A stretch of 64,000 nucleotides of DNA from Cytospora piceicola (taxonomy: Eukaryota; Ascomycota; Sordariomycetes; Diaporthales; Cytosporaceae). The position numbers and the translations under genes are program-made. The DNA is taken from the NCBI GenBank assembly GCA_023375675.1, contig JALQBC010000005.1, forward strand, positions 1,550,001 to 1,614,000. Reading direction: 5' to 3'. The notes under the pieces are model-generated. The model worked only from the letters and a program-made list of their open reading frames with translations. It made no database searches and was not told where the DNA came from. Positions 44,701 to 56,560 of this stretch are shown one piece after another; positions within the stretch are counted from its first letter, which is position 1, and each line of letters opens with the position of its first letter.

Positions 44701-45421
44701 CAACCTGCTCGACTCCGGGAAGATTGCCGCGTATCTCTCGACCCTCAACAATCTCCTCCCAGCCTCGGCCAAGACAGTGGCTAGGCGTTCAAAGGTTTCG
44801 ATAAATTCACTCGCTATCTTGAATAACAGTCAGCCAGAACGAATCCAGGTTGCCCACATAGGTAGTAGGAAGAAGGGGGACGAGTCTTTCGCGCGATGAA
44901 ACTTCCGGGTCCCTTACTACAAGCAGTATTTTCACGGCACCCCATAAAGAGCCAAGTATGACAGGCGATATCTGTGAGAGCGTGTTCAATGCCCCCTCGA
45001 AGCGCTTCAAGCCTTCGATGAACGGCTTGATGATCCGTGAGATGCGATACCGGACGCCCTTCCTCTGATGTTCTGAAAGTTCATTGATCAATGTGAGAAC
45101 ATCTTGCGGCGACGAACCCTCCTCTAATGTGTGCTTTTGTTCTTCGGTGAGCCGGATGTTGTGTTGCCGGAAAGCATGGTTCCAAGCGATCTTGAAGGCG
45201 GAGCTGACAGACAAGAAACATTGTCCTGTAAGCAAGACACGTTTCGTAGTACCCAACTTCATTGTCTTTACTAGATAAGGGACTACATACCTAGGGCTTG
45301 CGTCGTCGTTTTGCTCCTGGTGACTTGAATCTCCCACGTGGGTTGACGAGCTCGTTGATGAAGATGCCCTGTTCGACGGCCCCCTACCTTGATGGGTGTC
45401 AATATGCGGTGACGTGCTCAT
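41713..45421 (-). CDS. NLR-like STAND protein: helical N-terminal domain - NACHT - TPR-like repeats
   Basis: Second NACHT-type STAND protein. Minus-strand exons 45421..45291, 45203..44918, 44817..44625, 44548..44137, 44061..43494 and 43431..41713, all in phase, 1102 aa. The Ser/Thr-rich leader is followed by a helical domain of the DUF7708 type (S-L-W-G-A-V-K-I-L-L-V-I-A-S-E-F). Next comes NACHT with Walker A H-G-A-L-G-C-G-K-S and Walker B K-I-V-I-D-G-L-D-E-C-S, the helical spacer V-H-L-S-I-K-D-F-L, and a C-terminal run of TPR/Kinesin-light-chain-like repeats (H-P-E-T-I-A-T-M, D-P-D-T-L-E-V-R, H-P-D-T-V-Q-A-T-K-N-L-A, H-P-Q-T-K-L-S-L). The donor at 44624 is weak (GTTCGA), but the protein frame supports it. 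The role is presumably ligand-triggered oligomerisation and cell death or defence; the ligand is unknown. Confidence 0.88.
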
Positions 45422-46848
45422 CGCTACCTAACAAGTAATTAAGGCATCCTTATTGGCGATACCCCGCTCGAGCCGGACCTGGCCTGTAGGAGACATGCAA
45501 TTATGAGAAGGGCTCGGTGTCCTATGCTTTATCAATTGCGACGTTACCATGTTATATACAGGTATACTCACATGTGCATAAAGATATGGAGGAATTAGAG
45601 ACAGGCCCAACAATAACGGAACTTCAGACTGAGGCATGGATGATAGAGACAATATATAATCAGTATGTTCCTTCGTGGTTGAGCCTACCAAGTCCACCGC
45701 CCGAACCAAGAGACTTGTGTCACAGCAGACAAGTTATAAATACTTTTGTACAGAAAAAGGCGACGAATCCAAGCGATACAATGAATTTTAGGGATGCTAC
45801 CCGTGTGCTCCTCTTACCCCCTTCACGTCTATGGTGTATGTCACTGTGGGGTCGGAAAGGCACAAACCGAGCGAACGTCATTTCTTCACTTTCAACTTGG
45901 GGGCAGACGAATTAGTGTACCTACGTCTTGTAGTTCCCAAGATCTACTGATATTTTGTCATACCTGCACGTACCTTTAAAACTTTCCAGGCTTTGTCATA
46001 ATATTGAGTATAGGCATCCTACGTTATTGTTAGCTATATCTATAATCATAGGACAATATGAGACTGAGATGTGAGCCAGAGACTCAAAAGTTATATCAGC
46101 GTGATAATTGTTTTATAGTCAGGGGTTATAGATTGTTAAGATCTAAGTCTAGATTACTAGGGAGAGGATAAGACATCAATGCATTTGACTTATGTTGCCG
46201 GACTAGACATATGTATTCAACCCTTACATCTACCAAAGTTACTAGAGACGCTATATTGTTTTCAAGCATTGCTATATTAGACTTCCCCTTGGTTCTATAG
46301 TCTATATAAGCGTAATCTTCAAACAAGGAAAAAGATAAAGAGGCAGGAATGAAACTAGGAGAGGTTGGAGATTAGGGTGATTCTGATATAAGGCGGTCCG
46401 ATGCGTTGTTACACAAGTTGGTCTTTTGAATGTAAATATCTGCTCTCCTTTGTATAATCCAAAGCCTACTGAACGGTAGCAAGTTTAGCATTCCATCTCC
46501 GGTGTTCCTGTCGATGAGTTGCTTCTGCTTGTCCAGTAAATCAGTATCAATAGGAATGCTACATCCCACCCAAAACGGAAGGATTAACATTTCCAACCCC
46601 TTACGGTAGGTAGTGCTGTGACCTGTAGACCCAACGGGCTGGGTACCTTAGGGTATAAATGCAACCCCCACCTTTGCTGACACGTCAACTGGTATATATC
46701 GGATATAACACAAGGACCCGAGGAGGTACTCTTATCACTTTACAATTTCCAGCCGTGATCCATATCATGAGAACACCATACCTACCAGCAGCCTCTGTTT
46801 GCGTGTCATAAGTTTGACAGCCTTGGATCGGCTGCCATCCTCGGGATT
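45422..46848. other. Long AT-rich intergenic region
   Basis: About 1.4 kb with only short frames. Composition is clearly more AT-rich than the flanking genes, especially 45960-46330. No gene, RNA or repeat unit recognised. Confidence 0.5.
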
Positions 46849-47706
46849 ATGAAAGTGGTAATCGGCGGCTCGACCGGCTTCGTCGGTACTGAGCTCGTTC
46901 GCCAGGCGCTTGCCCTCCCAGCCATCACGGCCGTCGTCGGTCTTGGTCGGCGCAATACTCCCGTTCCACCAGGGTCTGAGGCCAACGCCACCAAGTTGAC
47001 ATCTGTTGTCTGCGACGACTTCGAAGGTTACCCCCAAGACGTCAGGAAGGAGCTGCACGGTGCTGATGCTTGTATCTGGTGACTGCACCTTGTCGACCAG
47101 ACTTCACCAGCACAACTAGCTGACCCGATTCCAGGACCATCGCCATCACGCCCTCGAAGCAAAACACTTTGCCCTTTGACGATGTGCGCAAGATCTCCCG
47201 CGACTATGCTGTGACGGCCATCAAGGCTCTTGCGCCTTCTGGTCCTCGAGAGCACGGCCAACCCTTCCGCTTTGTCTACGTCAGCGGCATCGGCGCACGA
47301 CGGGATCGCGCCGAGGCCGAGAGTGACAAGCTGCTCGTCGAAAGAGGCTTGGTTGAGTATTGCCTTGTGCGGGTACGCGGGCCCCCCTCGGGAATGGTTG
47401 TCTGCCTTTCAAGTTCCGAGACTTGCTGACAGTTTCCAGGGCGACGCCGAGTCCCAGATTCTTGCTTTCGCCGAGAAGTCCAGTGGGGCTGTGGAGGCAT
47501 CTGTGGCTCGGCCGGGACTGATCCACGGTCCGGGAAAGGAGAGACGGACTATTGCCGGTGTCCCAAGCATTGAGGTCCATGAACTTGCAGCGGCGCTACT
47601 GGAGCAGGTTGTGAACGGGGTCGGGAAAGATATGATGATGCATGATGATCTAGTACAGCTCGGACAGAAGGCTCATCCGTCTCAGAAACAACTGACGATA
47701 TACTGA
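46849..47706 (+). CDS. NAD(P)-binding Rossmann-fold protein (NmrA/HTATIP2-like)
   Basis: Short-chain dehydrogenase-like protein. Exons 46849..47078, 47135..47372 and 47440..47706 give 244 aa. The N-terminus M-K-V-V-I-G-G-S-T-G-F-V-G-T-E-L carries the G-x-x-G-x-x-G dinucleotide loop of extended or atypical SDRs. V-S-G-I-G-A-R-R-D and V-A-R-P-G-L-I-H-G-P-G-K follow. The classical Y-x-x-x-K catalytic pair is not seen, which fits NmrA- or HTATIP2-type proteins acting as NAD(P)-responsive regulators rather than simple dehydrogenases. No targeting signal. It lies inside the NLR/HET island on the plus strand, but a functional link to those genes is not evident. Confidence 0.88.
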
Positions 47707-48721
47707 TCTTTATATGATACACTTCAAATGTTTCCCAGGCCTTTGTTACTGGTACATTGATCCCTTTGTGTGGCCAGCTTGTTACTGGGCTACCCAGGTA
47801 TTTATGAAGCATCTCTTCGACAACCAAGTTCTCCCGTACCTACCCCTTGAAAACAAAAAGGAAATATGCTGAAATCATTTAATGTCCAAGACAGTGACAA
47901 TAATGAGTGCTATATATCTGAGAAACTTGATTTGGTGTAGCGAGGATATTCGATACCGAGACGGACAGCAAACTAGAGTATGGTTGCTGGATACTCGCAG
48001 GACAGAACCATCAATGATACAGATGTATATGAACATGCGGATGCAGACGGTTGGAGAGGAGGTATGGAATTGGGTCATTTCCCTCAACAATTCACCGTCA
48101 GCGTCCAATCAAAATTGCTACAGGACCACAGATAGAGTAAGATGTAGATCCATATGGAAAAATTCCCCATCGCCCCCATCCTACAACGGTTCCCTTAGCA
48201 TTCATGATCGCCTACCTCTCAGTCTTTACCTTGGCAAGTTCCGTTTCGTTGCTGTCACCTGCTCGGATCATCATCGATGTCAGCCTACTACATGTGCTAC
48301 TTGTCCTCAAGATTGAGAACGTGTGGCCACAGTGGATTGGGTCCGTCGAAGTGCCAGGCTCTTGTGCCTGGCGTTCTTGCCAAATGTACAGGCCTGCAAC
48401 AGGATCACGACAAGATCTGGACTACATGTTTGGAGGATATTACTCGTATCAGTTAGACAAATGCTTGTTAATGGGCCCTCTTGTGTAGCATGTGTTTGTC
48501 ACTGAAAGTTAGCTAATTTACTGGGGGTTTCCGTCACCTGCAAGCTATCATTACAGACCAACGGCTTCAATGGAGCATCGATGTAGCTGTATATCTACCT
48601 GCGGCCCCCCGCCCCCTACTTTTGTATGTTTGTCCTTGGAAAATGGAGCTCAAGTTTCCAGTAATGCCGATTGCTTCAGGGGAAAAACCATCCACGGACC
48701 TTGGCTATACTAATTATCTTC
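47707..48721. other. Convergent intergenic region
   Basis: About 1 kb. A 94-codon plus-strand frame (48204-48488) has no domain and is not called. Confidence 0.5.
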
Positions 48722-50908
48722 TTATTCCAGCAGTATCGTTTGCCGTCCACCGCTTTCATTCAAGACTGCCATAACAAGGTCTACGCCGCCAGCATGATTG
48801 CCAAAACAAAAATACCCGATACGCTCAAATGCTGTAGCTTCAACATTCGGGACAACTACCAATCCTTCGAGAAAGTCACCTCTAGGAAGGTACCGATCCA
48901 CGCTTAACCCGATGGGCAGAAGCATCTCACCGTCCGTCCACGGCCGGTCCTCATGATCATATGACGTTCGAACTTCTGCCTGACCCGGCCAGCCCTCCAC
49001 GCGTACCTGCCGATCAGGAACACCCCCAGGTGACGGCTCACGCGCAAGTACCTTCCACAGGGTGCCGGATAACTTCATCACCACTGGCGAAGACGACTGT
49101 AACCGCTCACTCGCTGGGGTGTACACTCCAAGGTATTCTGCAACACCCGTCCATAATACAGGTTTGCTATGTACCAGTGGATCCATGGGGCCACGAAGGC
49201 TAGCCCAGGTCCACGTGGGACGAAGTCCAGTGGATCCAGAGCAATAATTATCAAATCCCCGCTTCCAGAGCAGTTCTTCGAGGATGAATGGCTCCCAGAG
49301 CCCAAAGACCAATTTCCATCCTGTTCGTCGCTGAATGGCCGAGCTCAAACCCTCTATAGCCGCCAGCTTGTCCGATTCGTTGGAGAGCTCAGTGAAAGTG
49401 TACCTACGCAGTATGTCACCCCATAGACGGCGAACTTCTTCAACATCCACCCGGTCCGTGCTTTTACGCTCAAGAAGTATAGAAGAGACTTTCTCCGGCG
49501 AGATATGATTATACCAAAGGTGTTCTGTCAATCCAAATTCGTTAATCGAAAGCTCCATACATTCCCAGCTTAGATAAGATCCGAACTTGATAGACCTTGC
49601 AGGTAGTAGTTGCTCTTGTACTACCCATCCCCTAGTTTCAAGATGCCACGGTTCTGGAAGGTATGTCGAACGCCGAAACGCTTCAATGATGATCGTGCCG
49701 GAAATGAGACAAGGTGCCAGCTGTAGCGGATCTCTTGCCGCAAAGAGCCCTTCCCTGCTGTCCGACGCGCCGCTAGCCGCAATAACGACAGAACAGTATC
49801 GGTAGATATCGCACATCATAGCAGCTTCGTGTTCCCAATCCTTAAGCGAGCCTTGCTTGATACAAAGAGCGTCGACCCAAAGATACTGCAGGCCCAGGCC
49901 AACAGTTACACTGATAGCATCTTGTATTGTAGCCGATAGCTTATTGAATGGCATATCCGTCGACATCAGGGATTGATAGTTGAAATCTGTCAGTTTCAGG
50001 CAGGGCTCGGCGGCTTCGGCGACTTGCTGGCCCCAACAGTAGCTTAAAGCAGCGTACCTAGTGTCTTCGGGTAACTCAAGGCCTTCGTCTCTAGTCGAAG
50101 TAAGCTGTACACGGTATGTAACGCCAATGCCAGTGTCGCTTGGGAGCTCAGTTATGCGTAGTAGTCTTGTGGGGAGTAGTCCGACCCTCTTCCGGTGGCA
50201 TCTCGTGTGCGTCTTATCACAAATCTCCATACATTTTTTGTAGAACGCTCTACACACCGTACCCTTCGTCGAAACCGGGAGTACGGACGTGATAGGTCGG
50301 AAACTTGGATGTACCAGGGGCTCACCGATGGTGAACAATCCTGAAGAACCAAGGTAATACTCAGAAGATATTGGACCACAGGCATGTTGCACCGGCGGGC
50401 ACAACTCAGTGGAGACAGCTGATGAGCCGTTCTGTGCTCCGAACAGACTGATTGTAACAGGCCAAGTTTTCACATCGGCCCAGGCCTTGGCGTTATCCAG
50501 CGTGTCAAACTCCCAATGATGTACCTCGGTGTTGAATGAGCCCCATATCAAGCTGCAGAGGTGACACCCGCGTCTGTAAGACTCGCGTAGCAGACTAGCA
50601 GTTTCGTGGTGCTCAATGACTTTCTTGATGGGGCCAACCGAGCGACCGTTCTTTCCGTCGTCCAATATATCCTGCAACCGATTTTCAAGTTCCTTGCACT
50701 TGACGCAGAGGATGTTGAGCTGGACCTGAGCATTGTCGTCATACTTGCTCCCGTATGATCCCCGAAGCGGGTGAAATTCCCGTTCGAAGTGCTGACGTGG
50801 GCGATTTGGTTGCTGAGGGATGTCCATGGATGGAGTACTCATATTGGTTGACGCTGAAGACTCAAGAGCATGTAGAGGGGAGGAAAGCTTGTGGTAGAAA
50901 GTGAACAC
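48722..50908 (-). CDS. HET-domain heterokaryon-incompatibility protein
   Basis: Single-exon minus-strand gene, 728 aa from the ATG at 50908. An internal ATG at 50842 (M-S-T-P-S-M-D) is an equally plausible start and would give 706 aa. N-terminal Cys pairs C-V-K-C and C-H-L-C-S-L-I frame a region typical of HET proteins. The HET domain follows: Y-A-A-L-S-Y-C-W-G, L-S-A-T-I-Q-D-A-I, L-G-L-Q-Y-L-W-V-D-A-L-C-I-K-Q, and M-C-D-I-Y-R-Y-C-S-V-V-I-A-A-S. Downstream are R-G-W-V-V-Q-E-Q-L-L and W-T-W-A-S-L-R-G. Family knowledge: HET domains are TIR-like and trigger regulated cell death when non-self is detected after hyphal fusion. The domain looks complete, with no stops, so the gene is probably functional. 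Confidence 0.95.
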   Translation of the reverse strand: MFTFYHKLSSPLHALESSASTNMSTPSMDIPQQPNRPRQHFEREFHPLRGSYGSKYDDNAQVQLNILCVKCKELENRLQDILDDGKNGRSVGPIKKVIEHHETASLLRESYRRGCHLCSLIWGSFNTEVHHWEFDTLDNAKAWADVKTWPVTISLFGAQNGSSAVSTELCPPVQHACGPISSEYYLGSSGLFTIGEPLVHPSFRPITSVLPVSTKGTVCRAFYKKCMEICDKTHTRCHRKRVGLLPTRLLRITELPSDTGIGVTYRVQLTSTRDEGLELPEDTRYAALSYCWGQQVAEAAEPCLKLTDFNYQSLMSTDMPFNKLSATIQDAISVTVGLGLQYLWVDALCIKQGSLKDWEHEAAMMCDIYRYCSVVIAASGASDSREGLFAARDPLQLAPCLISGTIIIEAFRRSTYLPEPWHLETRGWVVQEQLLPARSIKFGSYLSWECMELSINEFGLTEHLWYNHISPEKVSSILLERKSTDRVDVEEVRRLWGDILRRYTFTELSNESDKLAAIEGLSSAIQRRTGWKLVFGLWEPFILEELLWKRGFDNYCSGSTGLRPTWTWASLRGPMDPLVHSKPVLWTGVAEYLGVYTPASERLQSSSPVVMKLSGTLWKVLAREPSPGGVPDRQVRVEGWPGQAEVRTSYDHEDRPWTDGEMLLPIGLSVDRYLPRGDFLEGLVVVPNVEATAFERIGYFCFGNHAGGVDLVMAVLNESGGRQTILLE

Positions 50909-51809
50909 ATGCTCAGCCGAGCCACTACCTGTTTGGACACGGGCGTACCTACTTTATATATGTATCAGAGCCATCTAGTCAGGTAGTATTGCCGGGCATG
51001 ACCCCGCCCCATCACTCCAGCCACACGGCTTTCTATTCGTTCATATATGCGTGCTGACCAGAGGGAGATGACCAAACAGGAGAATGCACACACACTTGCA
51101 GACACACTCGCATGCTGGCGATGACTTGCTCTCTGCGGACAAGACCGGGTAATCAGAATATGTTTTGTTTCCTCTCTGAGGACCTGAAACGTGCTCCTGG
51201 CCCTGTTCCGTTCCGCCCTCACGCTTCGCCCCGTGCCTGGGGTTTCGAGTATCTCGTGGTGGAATCGGATCGCGGACCAGATCAAGCTTCGGGTAGTGTA
51301 CAGGGAAACGAGGCTTGGGGTCCTTGCTATTTCAAAACTGTCGAATCCTGTGGAAGTGACCCTGGATGCCAAATACCTTACGACGCGAGCTGCCGGCGTT
51401 CCCTTCATCCCTGAATACTTCTCCCGCCCTCTACAGTGGCGCTCCCACAAAGCCTAGACCTGTAAGTGTTATGGTTCAAGCAGGTGTCCAAGAAGGTGAT
51501 GGTTGTTGCAGCCTAGAGCAGCTTGGAGCGTGCCACAAACGGACTTGGAGATTTTCAGCTTTGCATTGGGGGGGGGGGGGGTAATGTGAGCGGAGCTGAC
51601 CTCGGGACCGGTAATAAGGTGTGAACACACAATACTTAGTAAAATAGGTATCAAAGTGAGCGGTCCTGGATGTATCATGCCTCTGTATAATTCACATCTA
51701 TGTAGATTTAGATCCATTGTCCTGAACGGCCTTCAGACATGTATTTCTAACGTCTCGGCTCTTTGGCTGACAAGCAATGCACCACTCGACCTCTAACGAG
51801 CGTTTCTAC
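50909..51809. other. Intergenic between HET gene and SEC18
   Basis: About 0.9 kb. A run of 12 G residues lies at 51570-51581. No gene recognised. Confidence 0.5.
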
Positions 51810-54387
51810 CTAGTACCCCCTGGACATCATGACCTGCATCTCCTCCGCGAACCAGCTGGCCTTCATGTCCTCCTCCAGGGCCTTGGCGCTCTCGGCGACC
51901 TTGAGGATGTTCTTGATGCCCACGCCGACCTCGTTGGAGCCCTGCGTGGCCTCGGCGACGAGGTTCATGGCCTCGCCCATCGAGTTCTCGTCCTGGAATA
52001 TCTTCTGCTCCCGCAGCACCAGCTCCAGCTCGCTCAGGCCGTTGAGGTTGGGGACGGCGATCTCCTTGTCGAAGACGGTGTCCGTGAAGTCGAGCTGCTG
52101 GAGGACGCTGCGCCGCGACGTCGTGCCCATGACCAGGAGTCGGTGGTTCTATAAATAAATCAGCTTGGTACTCAAATCAAAAGGCATACACATGCCAGCG
52201 GGGAGAAGGTTGACATACCGCGGGTGGGATGGTGCGGAGGAGTGTCCTGAGAGTCTGGAGGACTGTGTTCGACATGCGCGGGCCCACGGGGTTCCACTCA
52301 ATGAGGCCCTCAATGTCATCAACGATCAGGATACTCAACGGGGATTTGAACGCATCCGAGAAGATCTTATGGATCTGGTCACTCTTGGCGTTCTCGCTGC
52401 GGTAGCCGACGAGCAGCTCGGGGGAGATGACCTTCACGAATGGGAATTCCGAGCTCTTGGCAATGCTCGCAGCCAGCGAGGTCTTTCCGCTGCCACTGGG
52501 CCCGTGGAACAGCAGGGAGACGTTGGGCGACTTGGTGGCTGCGCTCTGAAGGCCGTTGATATAGATCATGCATGAGTTGATAATCCTGTCGATGTTTGGC
52601 GAGAAATATATGATGCCGTAAATGATGGACTTGATAAGTTCGCCTTCCGAGACACCAAAGGCTGGCGTCACCTCTGCGAGCGCTCCGATGAAATCTTCAC
52701 GAGTGATCATGAGGTTTGAAGCATCGCTCGAGACACCCGCCATGGTTCCAGCCTTAGTATGCCTACTGAAGGCGAAAGATGCTGCACTCTTGCAGAGACC
52801 GTTGAGCTCGGCACCGGAAAAGTTCTTAGTCAGGGCGGCGAGTTCGTCGAGGTTCACGTCCTTCGCAAGCCTGCCGCTCTCCTTCATCTTGTTGGTGTGG
52901 ATGTTGAGAATCTGCTGTCGCCCATGCTCGTCGGGAAGACTAATCTCGACCTGGACTTCAAGACGACCCGGTCGAAGGAGAGCATCATCGATCATGTCCT
53001 TCCTGTTGGTCATACCGATGAGCAGAATGTTGTTCAGCTGATCTACACCATCCAGCTTACTCAACAACTGGTTGACTACACTGTCTCCCACACCAGTGCC
53101 GCCGCCGGCGCCTGAGCCTCGCTGTTTGCATACAGCGTCCAACTCGTCAAAGATGATGACATGGAGCTCACTCTCGTCACCCTTTTCTTTGTACTCCTTT
53201 TCGGCATCTGCGAAGAGCTTTCGGATGTTCTCCTCAGACTGACCGACGTATTTGTTCAACACCTCGGGACCGTTGATGACCTTTGGCTCGCGGGCTTGCA
53301 GCATTTTACCGATCTGCCGAGCAATAAGTGTCTTTCCAGTTCCAGGAGGACCGTAAAGCAATATTCCCTTGACGTGCATCAGACCAAGCTGTTCGATCAG
53401 GGCCGGGGGGAAGATTCTGGAGGCAAAAGCACGACGGAAGATAGTGCTGAATTCCTCATCCAGACCGCCGATGCCCATGTCGGCAAACTTGAAATCAGGT
53501 CGCACGATGGCATTGGCGTTTCGCTTGGTAGAGCCTTTGAGGGCTATGGGACGGTAGCTCGCGTTGGGTGTCGGTGCCCTGTGGAAGAGGATTTCTGTCT
53601 GGCTGTTCAGGATGCCTCGTGCCCGGGGGTTGTTGTCGGTGGGGGCCTCGTGCTGGCCCGGCTTCTCCAGGCTCAAGTCCACCAACTCAAGCGTCGAAAT
53701 GGTACATCGCAGTGCGACATTGTCAAACTTGATAATGACTTGCTGTCCCGGTGCGAAAATCTGGTTCTGAAACAACTTGGCGAAGTGCTTCGCGAGCGCC
53801 TCCTGATCGAAGACAGTAGCAGGCATCTTCTTGGGTGAAGCGAATCCGATCGCAATATCGATAGAGCCCACGTAGGCTTTGGGCCCCAGCTCGATGGGAT
53901 CGAAGTTCTCCGCCCTAACCTCGTCTCCCTGGGTTGTGTTCCCCAACCAGGTGCGGTGAGCATCTGCGAATGCGATCCGGCCTGGAGCGACGTTCGAGTG
54001 GCCTAGGGCGTGAAGAACGAAGTCCTGGCCCGGAAGCTGGTCGGGCTTTATCCGGAGGCAGATTTCTTGCTTTTCGCCAATACCCCAATCCTGAGGGTTG
54101 ACAGCAGCGTAGTTTCGGAAGATGAAGTCGTCGCGGTCGGGCGATGGTATCACCGTCATCTCTATCACGCCCAGTGCGCGCTCCTGCCCTCGACCAGAGG
54201 GAGCCTGGCGACTGGGACTCGGGCGATGGGTAGGAGGCTGGGGTTGTCCATAGGGGGCCTGGGGGTATCCTCGGTTCGGAGGTTGTTGCGGTGGCGGCTG
54301 CTTGGCTCTACTGCCAAACAGCGACGAAGCTGCGGCGCCATGGGATTGCTGGTAGGGGTTGGGCCCGCCGGGGGGAGCTCTGCTCAT
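51810..54387 (-). CDS. SEC18: Vesicular-fusion ATPase Sec18/NSF
   Basis: Hexameric AAA+ ATPase that, with alpha-SNAP (Sec17), disassembles cis-SNARE complexes after membrane fusion. Minus-strand exons 54387..52219 and 52148..51810 give 835 aa. The Pro/Gln-rich N-terminal extension is usual in filamentous fungi. The N domain (about residues 75-270) is followed by D1 with Walker A Y-G-P-P-G-T-G-K-T, Walker B V-I-I-F-D-E-L-D-A, and the SRH R-P-G-R-L. D2 has Walker A H-G-P-S-G-S-G-K-T and Walker B I-L-I-V-D-D-I-E, the less hydrolytic form typical of NSF D2. Exon 2 adds N-H-R-L-L-V-M-G-T-T-S-R-R-S and the C-terminal helices. It is essential in yeast. It lies next to the HET gene. Confidence 0.97.
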
Positions 54388-55117
54388 TGTAACGGGTGTC
54401 GGCTCGAAGACAGATAGGTGTGAGGTAAAAAGGGGTCCTATTTCTACTTGGAGGTAGGAAGACAGTCAGAAAGTAAGTCATCGTGCAGATGGCTGGGCGC
54501 CAGGAGGCCTTGCTTACAGGTACTCGGGAGGGCGGGGTTCTAAGGGAAGTGACTTGTTCGTCAACAGGACTGTAAAGGTTTCGATGTAGGCAGTGTCGAC
54601 TTGTAGAAGAAAGGTGAGCAAGGGATTAAAGCAAGCAAGGCGAGCTTCAATGTGGGGAGGAAAAGAAAAAGGTGACGGGTTCAAACAGCCACTAGTAGCA
54701 TGTGACGTTGATGTGTCGGTAGTGTTGGTGTTTCAAACGTGTCCAGTGCAAGGAGCTAAGGCGGCAAGCGACGTTGTGGACATGTGTGACTGCTCCTAAG
54801 GCTGGACCTAGCAGGCTTTGGGCACCCCTGAAGGCGGATACTGCGGGGAGCTAGTTAGAGCACTGACAGTGACAGGCTTCGAGTTCCCCACAATGCAGAC
54901 AATCGTCAGGAGTGCGGCGGCGATCCTTGGGTTATGCCTGCCGAGGACCAGCTGGTTCATTGATTGATATCCAAAATCAACTTGTTTACCACGAAAGAAC
55001 CACATATTAGCCTGAGTTGTACAACCTGGCTAAGTACTGAAGTAAACAAGTTCATTAGTTGACCCACATCAACATTACCAACCGTCCAAGGTGGGCAAAA
55101 CCTTGGTCATCGAAACA
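54388..55117. promoter_or_regulatory. Divergent promoter region between SEC18 and the LENG1-like gene
   Basis: A 730-bp gap between divergent starts. No specific element identified; the call rests on orientation. Confidence 0.45.
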
Positions 55118-56349
55118 ATGCCTCTGTGAGACGCCCCCTCCCATACTACACTCACTCCCTTGACCTCCAACTGACAACTCCGTTTCCAAGCCACCTCCTA
55201 GGCAAGAAGTCCTGGAACGTCTACAATGCCGACAGCATCGCCCGCGTCCAGCGGGACGAGGCCGCAGCCGCCGCAGCCGAAGAAGCCGCGGAGCAGCGCA
55301 TGCAGGAGGTCGATGCCGCGAGACGACTAGCCATCCTGCGCGGCGAGACGCCGCCTCCACTACCTGAGGCCGAGCCCGAGATAGACCCGTCGGACAAGAA
55401 GTTTACGCGGCGCGACAGGGACGGCTCTGGGTTCCAGTCGAAGAAGCGGAAGCGCACGGGGGAGGATGACACCGACTTTGAGATGCGCCTGGCGCGCGAG
55501 AGGGCCGAGGTGGGGGCCAAGGTTTCTGGCGAGCTTGTCGTCAAGTCGAAGGAGACTGTGGATATCGTTGATAAGGCTGGGAATATCGACCTGGTCGGCG
55601 CTCCACCTGCGCCTTCACCTGCGGCACAGAAGAATCCCGAGTACGAGCGCGAGGCTGCTAAGAAGAAGCGCGAGATGGAGGACCAGGTTCAGATGCGATT
55701 CTCGAACGCGGCTGGGAGGGATGGCTTTGCAGCTGGTGCACCGTGGTACGCGAAAGCGGATGGCCGAACGAGTACTGCTATTGCCACTACTATTGCCGCT
55801 ACCACTACTACGAAAGAGGGTCTGGATGCCGAGATAGGCATGGAGGCTCCTACTAAAAACGTCTGGGGCAAAGACGATCCGAGGAGGAAAGTAAGGGCGG
55901 TTCAAAAGTTGAACACAGATGACCCGCTGGCCATGATGAAAACAGGTGCAAAAAGGGCGCGAGAGGTGGAGAAGGAGAGGAGGAAGGAGGCCGAAGAAAG
56001 AGAACGAGAACTGAAGGAACTTCGGAGGGAGGATCGGAGGCGGGAGAAGCGCCACAGGACGGAAAGAGGGTATAAGGATGACGCTGAAGCTGACACGCGG
56101 TCGAGGTCATATCGTTCAGAACACTCGGGGCGAAGGCATGAAAACGGTTCGAGGGACGAGCGCCGACGCAGTCATAGGCACGACGAACCCGACCGGCGCA
56201 GAGACCGAGACCAGGAGCGGCATCGAGACCGGAGCCGGGAAGAGGACAAAGGTCGTGAACGTGATTTATCACGTCGTTCACATGGAGATCACGGTGACAG
56301 ACATCGACAGCGTCGAAGACACCACGATGATGGTGGACATGAAGCATGA
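55118..56349 (+). CDS. LENG1/Cir_N domain protein, probable splicing-associated factor
   Basis: Exons 55118..55125 and 55191..56349 give 388 aa. The first exon is only eight bases (M-P and two bases of L). The join gives M-P-L-H-L-L-G-K-K-S-W-N-V-Y-N-A-D-S-I-A-R-V, the Cir_N motif shared by human LENG1, CIR1 and yeast Cwc25. Then comes an acidic and basic coiled-coil region (Q-R-M-Q-E-V-D-A-A-R-R-L-A-I-L-R-G-E) and a mid-protein A-P-W-Y-A-K segment. The tail of about 130 residues is Arg/Asp/Glu/His-rich, with R-D, R-E and R-S dipeptides typical of nuclear splicing proteins. The 65-bp intron starts GTGAGA. Without the intron, the ATG at 55126 would give a leader with no family resemblance. A nuclear pre-mRNA-processing role is inferred from the domain. 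Confidence 0.9.
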
Positions 56350-56560
56350 AGGACTAGCACTGCAAGTTTAGTAGATACCCAAGATACCCTGACGGAATAC
56401 CATTCTCATTTACCACCAAGGGACCAGAATAATCCTGGAATCCGGATCACCAGAGGATACCGTGCAAGGCTCACTGACTCCCTACCCCGCCTAGGGTCCT
56501 TCCTCCACAGCTCCCCTCCCTCGCCTCGCCTTTATAGTACGCAGCAACCCGATTACTTCA

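Noticed and set aside
44455..44772. Separate small gene on the minus strand inside the second NACHT gene
   Set aside because: It is part of exon 3 of the NACHT gene read through the following intron.
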